From assembly GCA_024224995.1 (NCBI GenBank), contig JAAENB010000509.1, positions 1 through 9,538 on the forward strand: a stretch of 9,538 nucleotides of DNA, written 5' to 3'. A program made the translations under genes and the position numbers. Of this stretch, positions 1 to 5,910 are shown one piece after another (position 1 is the first letter of the stretch; every line of letters starts with the position of its first letter). The notes under the pieces are model-generated. The model saw only the letters and a list, made by a program, of their open reading frames with translations, made no database searches and was not told the origin of the DNA. Source of the stretch: a bacterium. Its GTDB lineage: Bacteria > Spirochaetota > UBA4802 > UBA5550.

Positions 1-66
1 ACCCCGGAGGGGTATAGTCATGTAGCCCGGGGATTCACCCCCGGGTAGCCCCATGCTGAAACCGAT
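1..66. repeat. GC-rich intergenic palindromes at left edge
   Basis: Two small hairpins lie side by side. Bases 1-5 pair with 9-13 (ACCCC/GGGGT). Bases 26-32 pair with 39-45 (CCCGGGG/CCCCGGG) around a 6-base loop. No T-run follows either stem, so these look more like dispersed REP-type palindromes than terminators. Similar GGGG/CCCC hairpins recur at 9244-9258 and 9354-9367. No ORF is supported here. Confidence 0.6.
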
Positions 67-80
67 CCATTTTTTAAAAA

Positions 81-140
81 CAGTTTCTTCCGTATTTTTT
101 CCCGGCCATCCGGTCCCTGAGCGGAGCCGAAGGGCCGGGT
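81..140. repeat. Dispersed intergenic repeat, copy A
   Basis: Bases 101-140 align without gaps to 5302-5341 with 36 of 40 identities, including CCCGGCCATCCGGT and CTGAGCGGAGCCGAAG. The upstream CAGTTTCT and TA plus T-run are also shared. In this copy CCCGGCC (101-107) and GGCCGGG (133-139) form a 7-base-pair stem closing a 25-base loop. A third copy seems to start at 9525 and run off the window. The CTGAGCGGAGCCGAAG core resembles a motif found between genes in many bacterial genomes. From 141 to about 240 I see nothing beyond A/T-rich sequence. Confidence 0.75.
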
Positions 141-244
141 CCGCTGCTCTTAAAAAACTCTTTTTGCTTGTGCGTGGGCCTGTATTATAACAAAACCGCG
201 CCCTTCTGTCAAGAAATATCAATCCAAATCCCACTCTCCCTCCG

Positions 245-265
245 TCAACTGCCACCTGCCACCTG
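245..265. repeat. Heptameric tandem repeat (TCAACTG/CCACCTG)
   Basis: Three 7-base units lie head to tail: TCAACTG, CCACCTG, CCACCTG. The array sits just upstream of the tetR promoter. The same 7-base period, with different unit sequences, recurs at five other intergenic sites in the window. Confidence 0.6.
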
Positions 266-275
266 AAAAAAATAC

Positions 276-304
276 TTGACTTTTTGTCTGAACTTTGTTA
301 AATT
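276..304 (+). promoter_or_regulatory. Predicted sigma-70-type promoter of the TetR gene
   Basis: A -35 box TTGACT (276-281) is followed by a 17-base spacer and a -10 box TAAATT (299-304, 4 of 6 consensus matches). The spacing to the ribosome binding site at about 322-330 leaves room for a short leader. The -10 box lies inside the palindrome at 282-322, so occupancy of that palindrome would block this promoter. Confidence 0.5.
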
Positions 305-322
305 AACAGTGTTAAGACAAAA
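282..322. promoter_or_regulatory. Probable TetR-family operator (41-base imperfect palindrome)
   Basis: The palindrome is centred on base 302. The outer arms TTTTGTCTGAAC (282-293) and GTTAAGACAAAA (311-322) match at 11 of 12 positions. The inner arms GTTAA/TTAAC (297-301 and 303-307) are perfect. Overall 17 of 20 positions pair. It covers the predicted -10 box and reaches the edge of the Shine-Dalgarno sequence. A large dyad directly before a tetR-type start codon is the classic position for autorepression. That it is bound by this regulator is inference. Confidence 0.65.
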
Positions 323-334
323 AAGGAGAGCAGC

Positions 335-976
335 ATGCCAAAGGCAACCCGGAGCGCTGAGGACATAGAAGCAGTAAAACAGGACATTCTCACCCATGCC
401 ATGAAGCTCATTAATGAAGAAGGGTTTACCCGCTTCAGCATGCGGGGCCTGGCATCGAAAACCGGCATGACAGCCGCGAACATTTACAATTATTATACCA
501 ACAAAGACGAACTCTACCTGGCAATCCAGACCCGGGGTTTTGAACTCCTCTTCAACCGTTTCGAGCAGGCGTACCGCGAAAACGAATTCCCCTTAGATCG
601 CCTCCGTGCCATGATCCAAAGCTACATCGACTTCGGGATCTCCGGAGCCCACTATTACGATATCATGTTCAACATGAACACTCCCAAATACATGGACTAC
701 ATCGGCACGGGCATGGAACCCTCGGCCTGGATCGAAAAACAGACCGCTCTTAAAACAGCAGCCATCACCGCCCGTGTCCTTGGCGAAATCGCGGAATCAA
801 CCCCTGCTCTCAAAAACATCGACCCCCAATACCACACCCTCCAGCTCTGGACCTCCATCCACGGCATCGTCACTCTCTTCAACAGCCGCGTCATCCAGGA
901 AGTAAGCACCAACACCACAGAAACCATCCAACGCCTTATTGAAGACCTCCTCCTCCCCTTCACCGGAGACACTTAA
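335..976 (+). CDS. TetR/AcrR-family transcriptional regulator
   Basis: This is a 213-residue one-component repressor of the TetR family. The N-terminal helix-turn-helix is clear: residues 31-45 (FTRFSMRGLASKTGM) lead into the recognition helix at about 46-60 (TAANIYNYYTNKDEL), the typical TetR pattern. The C-terminal ligand domain carries W172 and H176-G177, the signature of the WHG-type TetR C-terminal domain, which in other members binds small, often hydrophobic effectors. The ATG is preceded by AAAAGGAGAG with good spacing. The gene lies 164 bases upstream of the glycyl radical enzyme on the same strand and has a strong palindrome over its own promoter. This suggests that it represses itself and probably the downstream enzyme until an effector, perhaps the substrate, is present. 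The effector is unknown. Confidence 0.93.
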   Translation: MPKATRSAEDIEAVKQDILTHAMKLINEEGFTRFSMRGLASKTGMTAANIYNYYTNKDELYLAIQTRGFELLFNRFEQAYRENEFPLDRLRAMIQSYIDFGISGAHYYDIMFNMNTPKYMDYIGTGMEPSAWIEKQTALKTAAITARVLGEIAESTPALKNIDPQYHTLQLWTSIHGIVTLFNSRVIQEVSTNTTETIQRLIEDLLLPFTGDT

Positions 977-1010
977 TAAAATAAAAACTAACAGGAAAAA
1001 GTACAGACTC

Positions 1011-1095
1011 CATCCGGAACAGGAGTGATCCCTCTTCCGGATGTGAGGACTGTTTGACCGAAGGGAGTTCCGCAGCATTCAGAAGAGGGATCACT
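1011..1095 (+). promoter_or_regulatory. Leader/operator region with two overlapping dyads before the glycyl radical gene
   Basis: Dyad 1 is CATCCGGA (1011-1018) against TCCGGATG (1036-1043), with a 2x2 internal mismatch and a further AGG/CCT pairing (1021-1023 with 1031-1033). Dyad 2 is AGTGATCCCTCTTC (1024-1037) against GAAGAGGGATCACT (1082-1095), 14 perfect base pairs around a 44-base loop. They share bases, so RNA could form only one at a time. The region may hold a TetR-family operator, a mutually exclusive RNA switch, or a dispersed repeat. No T-run follows dyad 2, so a simple terminator is less likely. I could not place a convincing promoter here. Confidence 0.5.
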
Positions 1096-1140
1096 TCCGT
1101 TCCGAGCGCACCAACTCTCTAAACCAAAGGAGCATTAACG

Positions 1141-4122
1141 ATGAGTAAAAACACAAACCTCAACCGCCTAACAGGCCTCCTCCTCCGCCTCATGGCACTC
1201 ACCTTCTCCCTCCGTCCCTCGCTAAAAAAATATCTCAATAGCGCCGACGGCTGGATAAATTTCTCTATTGTCTTTAAAACCCTCACCGGAACCGTCTCCC
1301 AGGCAATCGTTTTCGAAAACGGATCCGTCCGGGTCCCCAAAACCATCCCTTCACAGCCCGACTCCACCCTTGAATTCGTTGATGACGAAGCCCTCAAAGA
1401 AATGATGCGCATTACTCCCAACGAAGTGCTCAACCTGGTCCTTAAAAACCGGATCATTATGAACGGCAATCTTTCATATATTCAGGCATTCAACTTCTAT
1501 GTTTCACTCCTCATTGGAAAAAAACACCAGCGCATGCTAAAGAAACAACATAAAAAAGATCTCAAATCCCGGAAAAAAGAATACGGCTCCCCGAGCAAAA
1601 AAGAAACCCCCGTAGCGCTCAATACGTCAATCGATACGGGCTCCCCAAAAAAGAACCCGCCCCGAGAGAAAGGCGTTAAACACCTTACCAATCCCTCGCT
1701 GCGCGAATATTCCCTGAGCGATTTCCCCCGGCTGGATCGTTTTCTCAACATACATTTTTCCGTTACTCCCGAAATATGCGTTGAACGTCCGGCCATGCTC
1801 ACCCGCTGGTTTCGAAAAAACGGTTTCGATAACGACCCTCCCCTGAACCAGGCTAAAGCCTTTAACTATTATATGGAAAACAAAAAACCAATTATCCGCG
1901 AACAGGATCTCCTTGCCGGCACCACTACAGCCAAAGAGATTGGCGTACTCATTTATCCCGATGCCCAGGGCACCATGGCCTGGGGTGAACTGCGCTCCAT
2001 ACCAAGCCGGGTTTTAAACCCCTATGATATTTCCAAACAAGATGCCGATATTCTCCACCACGAAGTCTTTCCCTTCTGGGCAAAACGAAACTTCAGGGAA
2101 TGGATCAGGGCGGAAAAAAACGCGCCCCTTTGTCAAAAGATCGACGAGCGTTTTGTCGCTTATTTTGTATGGAAATCCGTTGGTATTTCACACACCATTC
2201 CAAATTTTCCAGTCCTGCTCAAAAAAGGGCTTAAGGGAATCATTGCCGATATCAAGAAAAAATCATTGGAGAAAAAGCTTTCCCCGGAACAGGGACATTC
2301 TCTTAGGGCCATGGAACTCTGTCTTGAAGGAACAATTCTCTACGCGAAAAACCTCTCAGCCGAAGCCGCCCGCCTGGCAGAACTTGAAAAAGACCCCGTC
2401 CGGAAAAACGAACTCCTTCGGCTTTCGGAAATTTGCGCGCGCGTTCCGGCCGAACCGCCCCAGTCCCTGGATGAAGCGCTTAACTCCTTATGGATTACCT
2501 GGATTGGGCTGCATATGGAAAACACCAATACCGGTCTCTCCCTGGGCAGGCTCGACCAATGGCTTCAGCCCTTTTTTGAAAAGGACATAAAAAAGCTCAC
2601 TGCTTCCGGAGCTAAAACCGGAGAAATTACCGCGTATATAAAACACGCCATTGAACTGGTTGGCTGCTTTTTTATGCGCTGCACCGACCACCTCCCGCTC
2701 TCCCCGGATATCGGCAACTACCTGTTTAGCGGCAGTTCCTCGGACCAGGCCATTACCCTGGGAGGAACAACGCCGGCCGGAAAAGACGGGGTGTGCGACA
2801 TGACCTATATTTTTCTCAAGGTTACGGAAATGCTTTCCATTCGCGATCCCAATATTAACGCCCGGTTTATGCCGGGCATTAACAGCGATGCTTATTTAAA
2901 ACGCCTCTGCGAGGTTAACCTGGTTACGGCGGCAACCCCCTCAATGCATAACGACAGCGCCGTGTTTAAATCCCTGTCCAGGCATGGATACCCGCTTCCC
3001 CATATCCGGGACTGGTCCGCGACGGGCTGTGTAGAGCCGACACTTTCGGGGAAGCATATGGGGCACACCGGTTCCATTCTCATGAATATTGTGGCGGCCC
3101 TGGAAATGGCTCTTAACAATGGAACGCATCCCCTCATGAACTGGAAGATTGGTCCGGAAACCGGGGACCCGGAAAAGGACCGGGAAGACTTTAAAAATTT
3201 CGACGACTTTTTTAAGGCTTTTGCCGCGCAGTTCCGGTTCCTGGTAGAAAATTCCGTGGAACTCAATAATACGCTGGCCGAAACCCATGCCAAATACCGT
3301 CCTTCTCCGCTGTTAAGCGCGCTCATGGAGGGCTCAATTAAAAAGGGCCTTGACGTAACCAGGGGCGGCGCCCGGTACAACAGCTCCGGCAGTTCCAACA
3401 TTGGCCTGGCCGATGTTACCGATTCCCTGCTGGTAATAAAAAAACTGGTTTTTAATGAACAGGAAAAGCGGGTTGGCTTTGATACCTTAAAACAGGCCAT
3501 CGATTCCAACTTTAAAAACGATCCTGCTCTGCGGGCTCTTGTTTCTTCCCGGGTTCCCCTGTTCGGCTCCGGGGATGCAGAGGCCCTGGATATGGCCTGC
3601 CGGGTAGCGGATTGTATTCACGCGACCTGGACCGGGTTTAGCAATTTCCGCGGCGGTCCCTATACTACGGGATTCTGGTCCATGTCGCAGCACGTTGCCT
3701 ATGGCTCACTTTCGGGAGCGCTTCCTTCGGGCAGGGCAGCCTGGAAAGCCTTTACCCCGGGTCTTACGCCTCATCCTTCGGCTTCGAAAAATTTCCTGGA
3801 TAATATCCGGGATGTTGCCCGGCTCAATCCCCATTCCATGGACAATAATATCGCCTTTAACGTAAAACTGGTTCCCGGGTCCGGCGACAGCCGCGAAAAA
3901 ACCGTTGACGCCATGTTCTCCTATGTTAAATCCTATTTCGACCTTGGCGGCATGCAGATCCAATTCAACGTTGTTACTCCCGAAACCCTTCGCGACGCCA
4001 TGGCAAACCCGGACCAGTACAAAAACCTGCTCGTCCGCATCTCCGGGTATAACGCGTACTTTGTTACGCTCAACAAGGACATGCAGATTGAACTGATCGA
4101 ACGCGCGGAGTACGGAGTTTAG
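1141..4122 (+). CDS. Glycyl radical enzyme (dehydratase/lyase subgroup) with N-terminal SCP2-like domain
   Basis: This 993-residue protein belongs to the pyruvate formate-lyase/glycerol dehydratase superfamily. The ATG follows AAAGGAG at an 8-base spacing. The radical-enzyme barrel starts near residue 195 and is complete. The thiyl cysteine C630 lies in GCVEP, with E632 as the probable general base; this motif marks the glycerol/propanediol dehydratase and choline lyase subgroup rather than true pyruvate formate-lyase (adjacent cysteines) or benzylsuccinate synthase. The C-terminal loop VRISGYNAYF carries G969, the radical site. Typical members have roughly 790-850 residues. The extra N-terminus holds an SCP2-like fold at about 38-125 (FENGSVRV, STLEFVDDEALKEMM, RIIMNGNLSYIQAF) and a Lys-rich linker at about 126-190. 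The SCP2 family binds sterols, fatty acids or acyl-CoA, so a lipid-like substrate is plausible but inferred. The activase is next door. No microcompartment shell gene is seen. Confidence 0.93.
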   Translation: MSKNTNLNRLTGLLLRLMALTFSLRPSLKKYLNSADGWINFSIVFKTLTGTVSQAIVFENGSVRVPKTIPSQPDSTLEFVDDEALKEMMRITPNEVLNLVLKNRIIMNGNLSYIQAFNFYVSLLIGKKHQRMLKKQHKKDLKSRKKEYGSPSKKETPVALNTSIDTGSPKKNPPREKGVKHLTNPSLREYSLSDFPRLDRFLNIHFSVTPEICVERPAMLTRWFRKNGFDNDPPLNQAKAFNYYMENKKPIIREQDLLAGTTTAKEIGVLIYPDAQGTMAWGELRSIPSRVLNPYDISKQDADILHHEVFPFWAKRNFREWIRAEKNAPLCQKIDERFVAYFVWKSVGISHTIPNFPVLLKKGLKGIIADIKKKSLEKKLSPEQGHSLRAMELCLEGTILYAKNLSAEAARLAELEKDPVRKNELLRLSEICARVPAEPPQSLDEALNSLWITWIGLHMENTNTGLSLGRLDQWLQPFFEKDIKKLTASGAKTGEITAYIKHAIELVGCFFMRCTDHLPLSPDIGNYLFSGSSSDQAITLGGTTPAGKDGVCDMTYIFLKVTEMLSIRDPNINARFMPGINSDAYLKRLCEVNLVTAATPSMHNDSAVFKSLSRHGYPLPHIRDWSATGCVEPTLSGKHMGHTGSILMNIVAALEMALNNGTHPLMNWKIGPETGDPEKDREDFKNFDDFFKAFAAQFRFLVENSVELNNTLAETHAKYRPSPLLSALMEGSIKKGLDVTRGGARYNSSGSSNIGLADVTDSLLVIKKLVFNEQEKRVGFDTLKQAIDSNFKNDPALRALVSSRVPLFGSGDAEALDMACRVADCIHATWTGFSNFRGGPYTTGFWSMSQHVAYGSLSGALPSGRAAWKAFTPGLTPHPSASKNFLDNIRDVARLNPHSMDNNIAFNVKLVPGSGDSREKTVDAMFSYVKSYFDLGGMQIQFNVVTPETLRDAMANPDQYKNLLVRISGYNAYFVTLNKDMQIELIERAEYGV

Positions 4123-4137
4123 GGGGAGGTAACCGGT

Positions 4138-4176
4138 GGCCCTCCGGGCCGGGTTATCGGTGATCGGTGATCGGTA
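4138..4176 (+). repeat. Intercistronic hairpin and ATCGGTG heptamer array
   Basis: Right after the glycyl radical enzyme stop codon, GGCCC (4138-4142) pairs with GGGCC (4146-4150) around TCC. Then come three 7-base units, ATCGGTG, ATCGGTG and ATCGGTA (4156-4176). Bases 4145-4167 recur as an inverted copy at 5353-5375 (21 of 23 identities), on the far side of the activase gene. There is no T-run, so the hairpin is not an obvious terminator, but it could lower expression of the activase relative to the enzyme. Confidence 0.55.
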
Positions 4177-4214
4177 AAGAGAGTACTTGAAAAGGTTTGA
4201 AACTCCGGGTAGAA

Positions 4215-4239
4215 AACCTCGAACCTTGAACCTTGAACC
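4215..4239 (+). repeat. Heptameric tandem repeat (AACCTTG)
   Basis: The units AACCTCG, AACCTTG, AACCTTG and a partial AACC run head to tail. The array ends 11 bases before the activase Shine-Dalgarno sequence and lies in the loop of a possible stem formed by 4186-4195 with 4242-4251 (one G-U pair). Confidence 0.6.
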
Positions 4240-4264
4240 ATCTTTTTCAAGAGGAGAAAAAACC

Positions 4265-5197
4265 ATGTCGGAAAAAACCCTGACTAAAATCCCCCTGATC
4301 CTTGAAATAAAAGGAAACTCGCTCGATGATGGGCCGGGGATACGGAGTGTTATATTTTTTAAGGGCTGTCCCTTATCCTGTTCGTGGTGCCATAATCCCG
4401 AGAGTAAGTCCGCGGGGGTGGAAATATCGTATGACGCGGGGGAGTGCGTGGGCTGCGGTTCCTGTGTTGAGCTTTGTTCGGTAAAGGCTCTTTCTCCTAA
4501 AAATCCTTTTTTTATAAACAGGGACCGGTGTTCGCTCTGTTTTGCCTGTGTATATAACTGCCCGGCAGGAGCTCTTACCCGGGTTGGTTCCGAAATGAGT
4601 GTTGACGAAATTGCGGCGGTGGTAAAAAAAGACAAACCTTTTTTTGACACTTCGGGCGGCGGGGTTACCCTTTCCGGCGGAGAGGCGGCACTTTTTTTGG
4701 AGTTTACCGGGTCACTGGCAAAGGCGCTTAAAAAACTCAAGATCCATGTTCTTCTGGAAACCTGCGGAGATTTTAATTTTGAGTCTTTTGAAAAGCATCT
4801 CTACCCTTTTGTAGACACCATCTTTTACGACATTAAATTGTTCGATAATGACCTGCACAAGGAACACTGCCGCAGACCAAACAGCAGGATCATTGAAAAT
4901 TTTATCGAACTGAATAAACGCAGCCGCAAGGACAAAACCATACTCCTTCCCCGGGTACCGCTGGTTCCCGGCATCACCGATACTCCGGAAAACCTGCGCG
5001 CCATTGCCGGTTTCCTGGCAGAGCAGAAAATCCCCGGAGCGGAGCTTCTTGCTTACAACCCGCTCTGGCACGAAAAAACCGGGAAAATAGGCAAAAAAAA
5101 CCAGCTCTCAAAAGAGCCGGTTATGTCAAAATGGATGGATAATGAAAAAATCGAAGAATGCAAAAAAATCTTTTTGGAATATAATATCGAAGTATAA
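4265..5197 (+). CDS. Glycyl radical enzyme activating protein (radical SAM)
   Basis: This 310-residue partner of the upstream glycyl radical enzyme would use S-adenosylmethionine and a reduced [4Fe-4S] cluster to install the radical on G969. The radical SAM triad is C35, C39 and C42 (GCPLSCSWC, a CX3CX2C spacing). A ferredoxin-like insert follows with two more cluster motifs, C61/C64/C67/C71 and C89/C92/C95/C99, as in activases of the glycerol dehydratase, hydroxyphenylacetate decarboxylase and benzylsuccinate synthase classes but not in the short PFL activase. The SAM-contact motif SGGE is at 137-140, and a YDIK motif lies further on. The ATG at 4265 is chosen because GAGGAG (4251-4256) lies 8 bases upstream. 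An in-frame TTG at 4187 would add 26 residues translated from repeat DNA and has no ribosome site. The cluster set agrees with the GCVEP class of its neighbour. Confidence 0.95.
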   Translation: MSEKTLTKIPLILEIKGNSLDDGPGIRSVIFFKGCPLSCSWCHNPESKSAGVEISYDAGECVGCGSCVELCSVKALSPKNPFFINRDRCSLCFACVYNCPAGALTRVGSEMSVDEIAAVVKKDKPFFDTSGGGVTLSGGEAALFLEFTGSLAKALKKLKIHVLLETCGDFNFESFEKHLYPFVDTIFYDIKLFDNDLHKEHCRRPNSRIIENFIELNKRSRKDKTILLPRVPLVPGITDTPENLRAIAGFLAEQKIPGAELLAYNPLWHEKTGKIGKKNQLSKEPVMSKWMDNEKIEECKKIFLEYNIEV

Positions 5198-5201
5198 AAA
5201 A

Positions 5202-5237
5202 GTTGGCCGTTGATAGTTGATAGTTGATAGTTGATAG
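5202..5237. repeat. Heptameric tandem repeat (GTTGATA)
   Basis: A degenerate unit GTTGGCC (5202-5208) is followed by four perfect GTTGATA units (5209-5236). The array starts 5 bases after the activase stop codon. It is the longest perfect array in the window. The unit differs by one base from the GTTGACA unit found between the inhibitor and protease genes. Confidence 0.75.
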
Positions 5238-5240
5238 AGT

Positions 5241-5261
5241 TCCGGCAACCAGTCTCTTTTT
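5241..5261. repeat. Short dispersed repeat next to heptamer array
   Basis: The sequence beginning TCCGGCAACCAGTCTC matches 5943-5963 at 19 of 21 positions. In both places it directly follows a GTTGAYA-type heptamer array. The conserved arrangement means that array and tail form one composite repeat element. Confidence 0.55.
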
Positions 5262-5282
5262 ATTCCCAATCCTCTTTCTAGC

Positions 5283-5341
5283 CAGTTTCTGACCTATTTT
5301 TCCCGGCCATCCGGTGTCTGAGCGGAGCCGAAGACCCGGGT
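5283..5341. repeat. Dispersed intergenic repeat, copy B
   Basis: This is the partner of the repeat at 81-140. It contains CAGTTTCT, the TA plus T-run, CCCGGCCATCCGGT (5302-5315) and CTGAGCGGAGCCGAAG (5318-5333). Here the closing stem is reduced to CCCGG/CCGGG (5302-5306 with 5336-5340) because the second arm has changed. Confidence 0.75.
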
Positions 5342-5352
5342 GCCATTCTTGA

Positions 5353-5375
5353 CCGATCACCGGTTACCCGGCCCG
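5353..5375 (-). repeat. Inverted copy of the 4145-4167 repeat
   Basis: The reverse complement of this stretch matches 4145-4167 at 21 of 23 positions (core CGGGCCGGGT plus CGGTGATCGG). The two copies bracket the activase gene in opposite orientation. No transposase lies between them, so this is more likely one dispersed repeat family than a mobile element. Confidence 0.6.
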
Positions 5376-5394
5376 AAGAACCACTGATTACCTT

Positions 5395-5426
5395 CCCCCT
5401 CCGGGGTCAGCACTTGTGCCCGGGGG
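5395..5426. terminator. Possible structured 3' end between convergent genes
   Basis: CCCCC (5395-5399) can pair with GGGGG (5422-5426), enclosing a further dyad GCAC/GTGC (5410-5413 with 5416-5419). The structure sits immediately after the inhibitor stop codon on the minus strand and faces the convergent activase transcript. It lacks a U-tract on the minus strand, so intrinsic termination is uncertain. Confidence 0.35.
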
Positions 5427-5427
5427 C

Positions 5428-5886
5428 TTATTTCACAACAACTATCAAACTATATTTTTTCTTAGCCCCGGCTTTCTTATCCCAGGGCTGTACATAATCA
5501 AAATTTAATGTTGTTTCTCCGACTGCCACAGCCTTGAACAGGAAGACCTGGGTGTCGGCATCCGCTCCCAGCTTAATGTCTCCATTTTTATCGGTTTTTG
5601 AATCTTTATTTCCTTTCTTGTCCGCAGCTTCGTCTTTTTCAGCGGTTGCGGTAATAACCACGGGTTTTCCCACCATTTCCAGTTCTTTATTCTTTGAAAC
5701 AAGCGTCCAGCTGTAACCGGTAGTAAGCATGGCCTTAAGCCGCACTTCGAAAACCTTACCTGCCGGCACTTCTATTTTATTCCCGTTAGCCGCTTCCGTT
5801 ACCGAAACCACAGGTGTTGTAGCACACGCCGGGACCATCCCGAGCAGAACAAGCAGCCAACAAAATATAATTTTCCCCTTACTCAA
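5428..5886 (-). CDS. Chagasin-family (I42) cysteine protease inhibitor, predicted lipoprotein
   Basis: This 152-residue secreted inhibitor is expected to block papain-family proteases. The start is a TTG, supported by AAAGGAG (plus-strand bases 5894-5900) seven bases upstream. Residues 1-21 form a lipoprotein signal: a hydrophobic run, then VPAC with C21 as the lipidation site. The three chagasin loops are present: LTTGYSW at 54-60 (family NPTTGY), a G-rich loop GADADTQVF at 107-115 (family GxGGxxxF), and QPWDK at 133-137 (family RPW). A Lys/Asp-rich stretch at about 82-104 precedes the second loop and looks longer than usual. The gene lies 111 bases downstream of a papain-like protease on the same strand, so the protease is the likely target or the two act in one regulated system. 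Classic chagasin residues are altered in places (Leu for Pro in loop 1, Gln for Arg in loop 3), so binding strength is unknown. Confidence 0.85.
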   Translation of the reverse strand: MSKGKIIFCWLLVLLGMVPACATTPVVSVTEAANGNKIEVPAGKVFEVRLKAMLTTGYSWTLVSKNKELEMVGKPVVITATAEKDEAADKKGNKDSKTDKNGDIKLGADADTQVFLFKAVAVGETTLNFDYVQPWDKKAGAKKKYSLIVVVK

Positions 5887-5910
5887 AACAAAACTCCTTT
5901 TAAAAAACCA

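Noticed and set aside
2024..2590. 188-codon open frame on the plus strand within the glycyl radical gene
   Set aside because: It overlaps the enzyme in another frame, has no ribosome site, and its protein is low-quality Ser/Pro/Lys sequence with no recognisable motif.
2892..3509. 205-codon antisense open frame in the glycyl radical gene
   Set aside because: Shadow of the catalytic core around the GCVEP motif; no family resemblance.
1141..4122. Annotation as pyruvate formate-lyase (pflB)
   Set aside because: PflB uses two adjacent cysteines at the active site. This protein has a single cysteine in GCVEP, and its activase carries extra ferredoxin-type clusters, so it belongs to the dehydratase/lyase side of the superfamily.
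4187..4264. Earlier TTG start for the activase, adding 26 residues
   Set aside because: The added residues derive from the AACCTTG repeat, no Shine-Dalgarno sequence precedes it, and the ATG at 4265 has a strong one.
3706..4740. 344-codon antisense open frame across the end of the glycyl radical gene and start of the activase
   Set aside because: It runs through two well-supported genes and the repeat-filled gap between them, and shows no domain. It is an artefact of codon usage on the coding strand.
4145..5375. Activase region considered as an insertion sequence because of inverted flanks
   Set aside because: The gene inside is a radical SAM activase matched to its neighbour, no transposase is present, and no target duplication was found.
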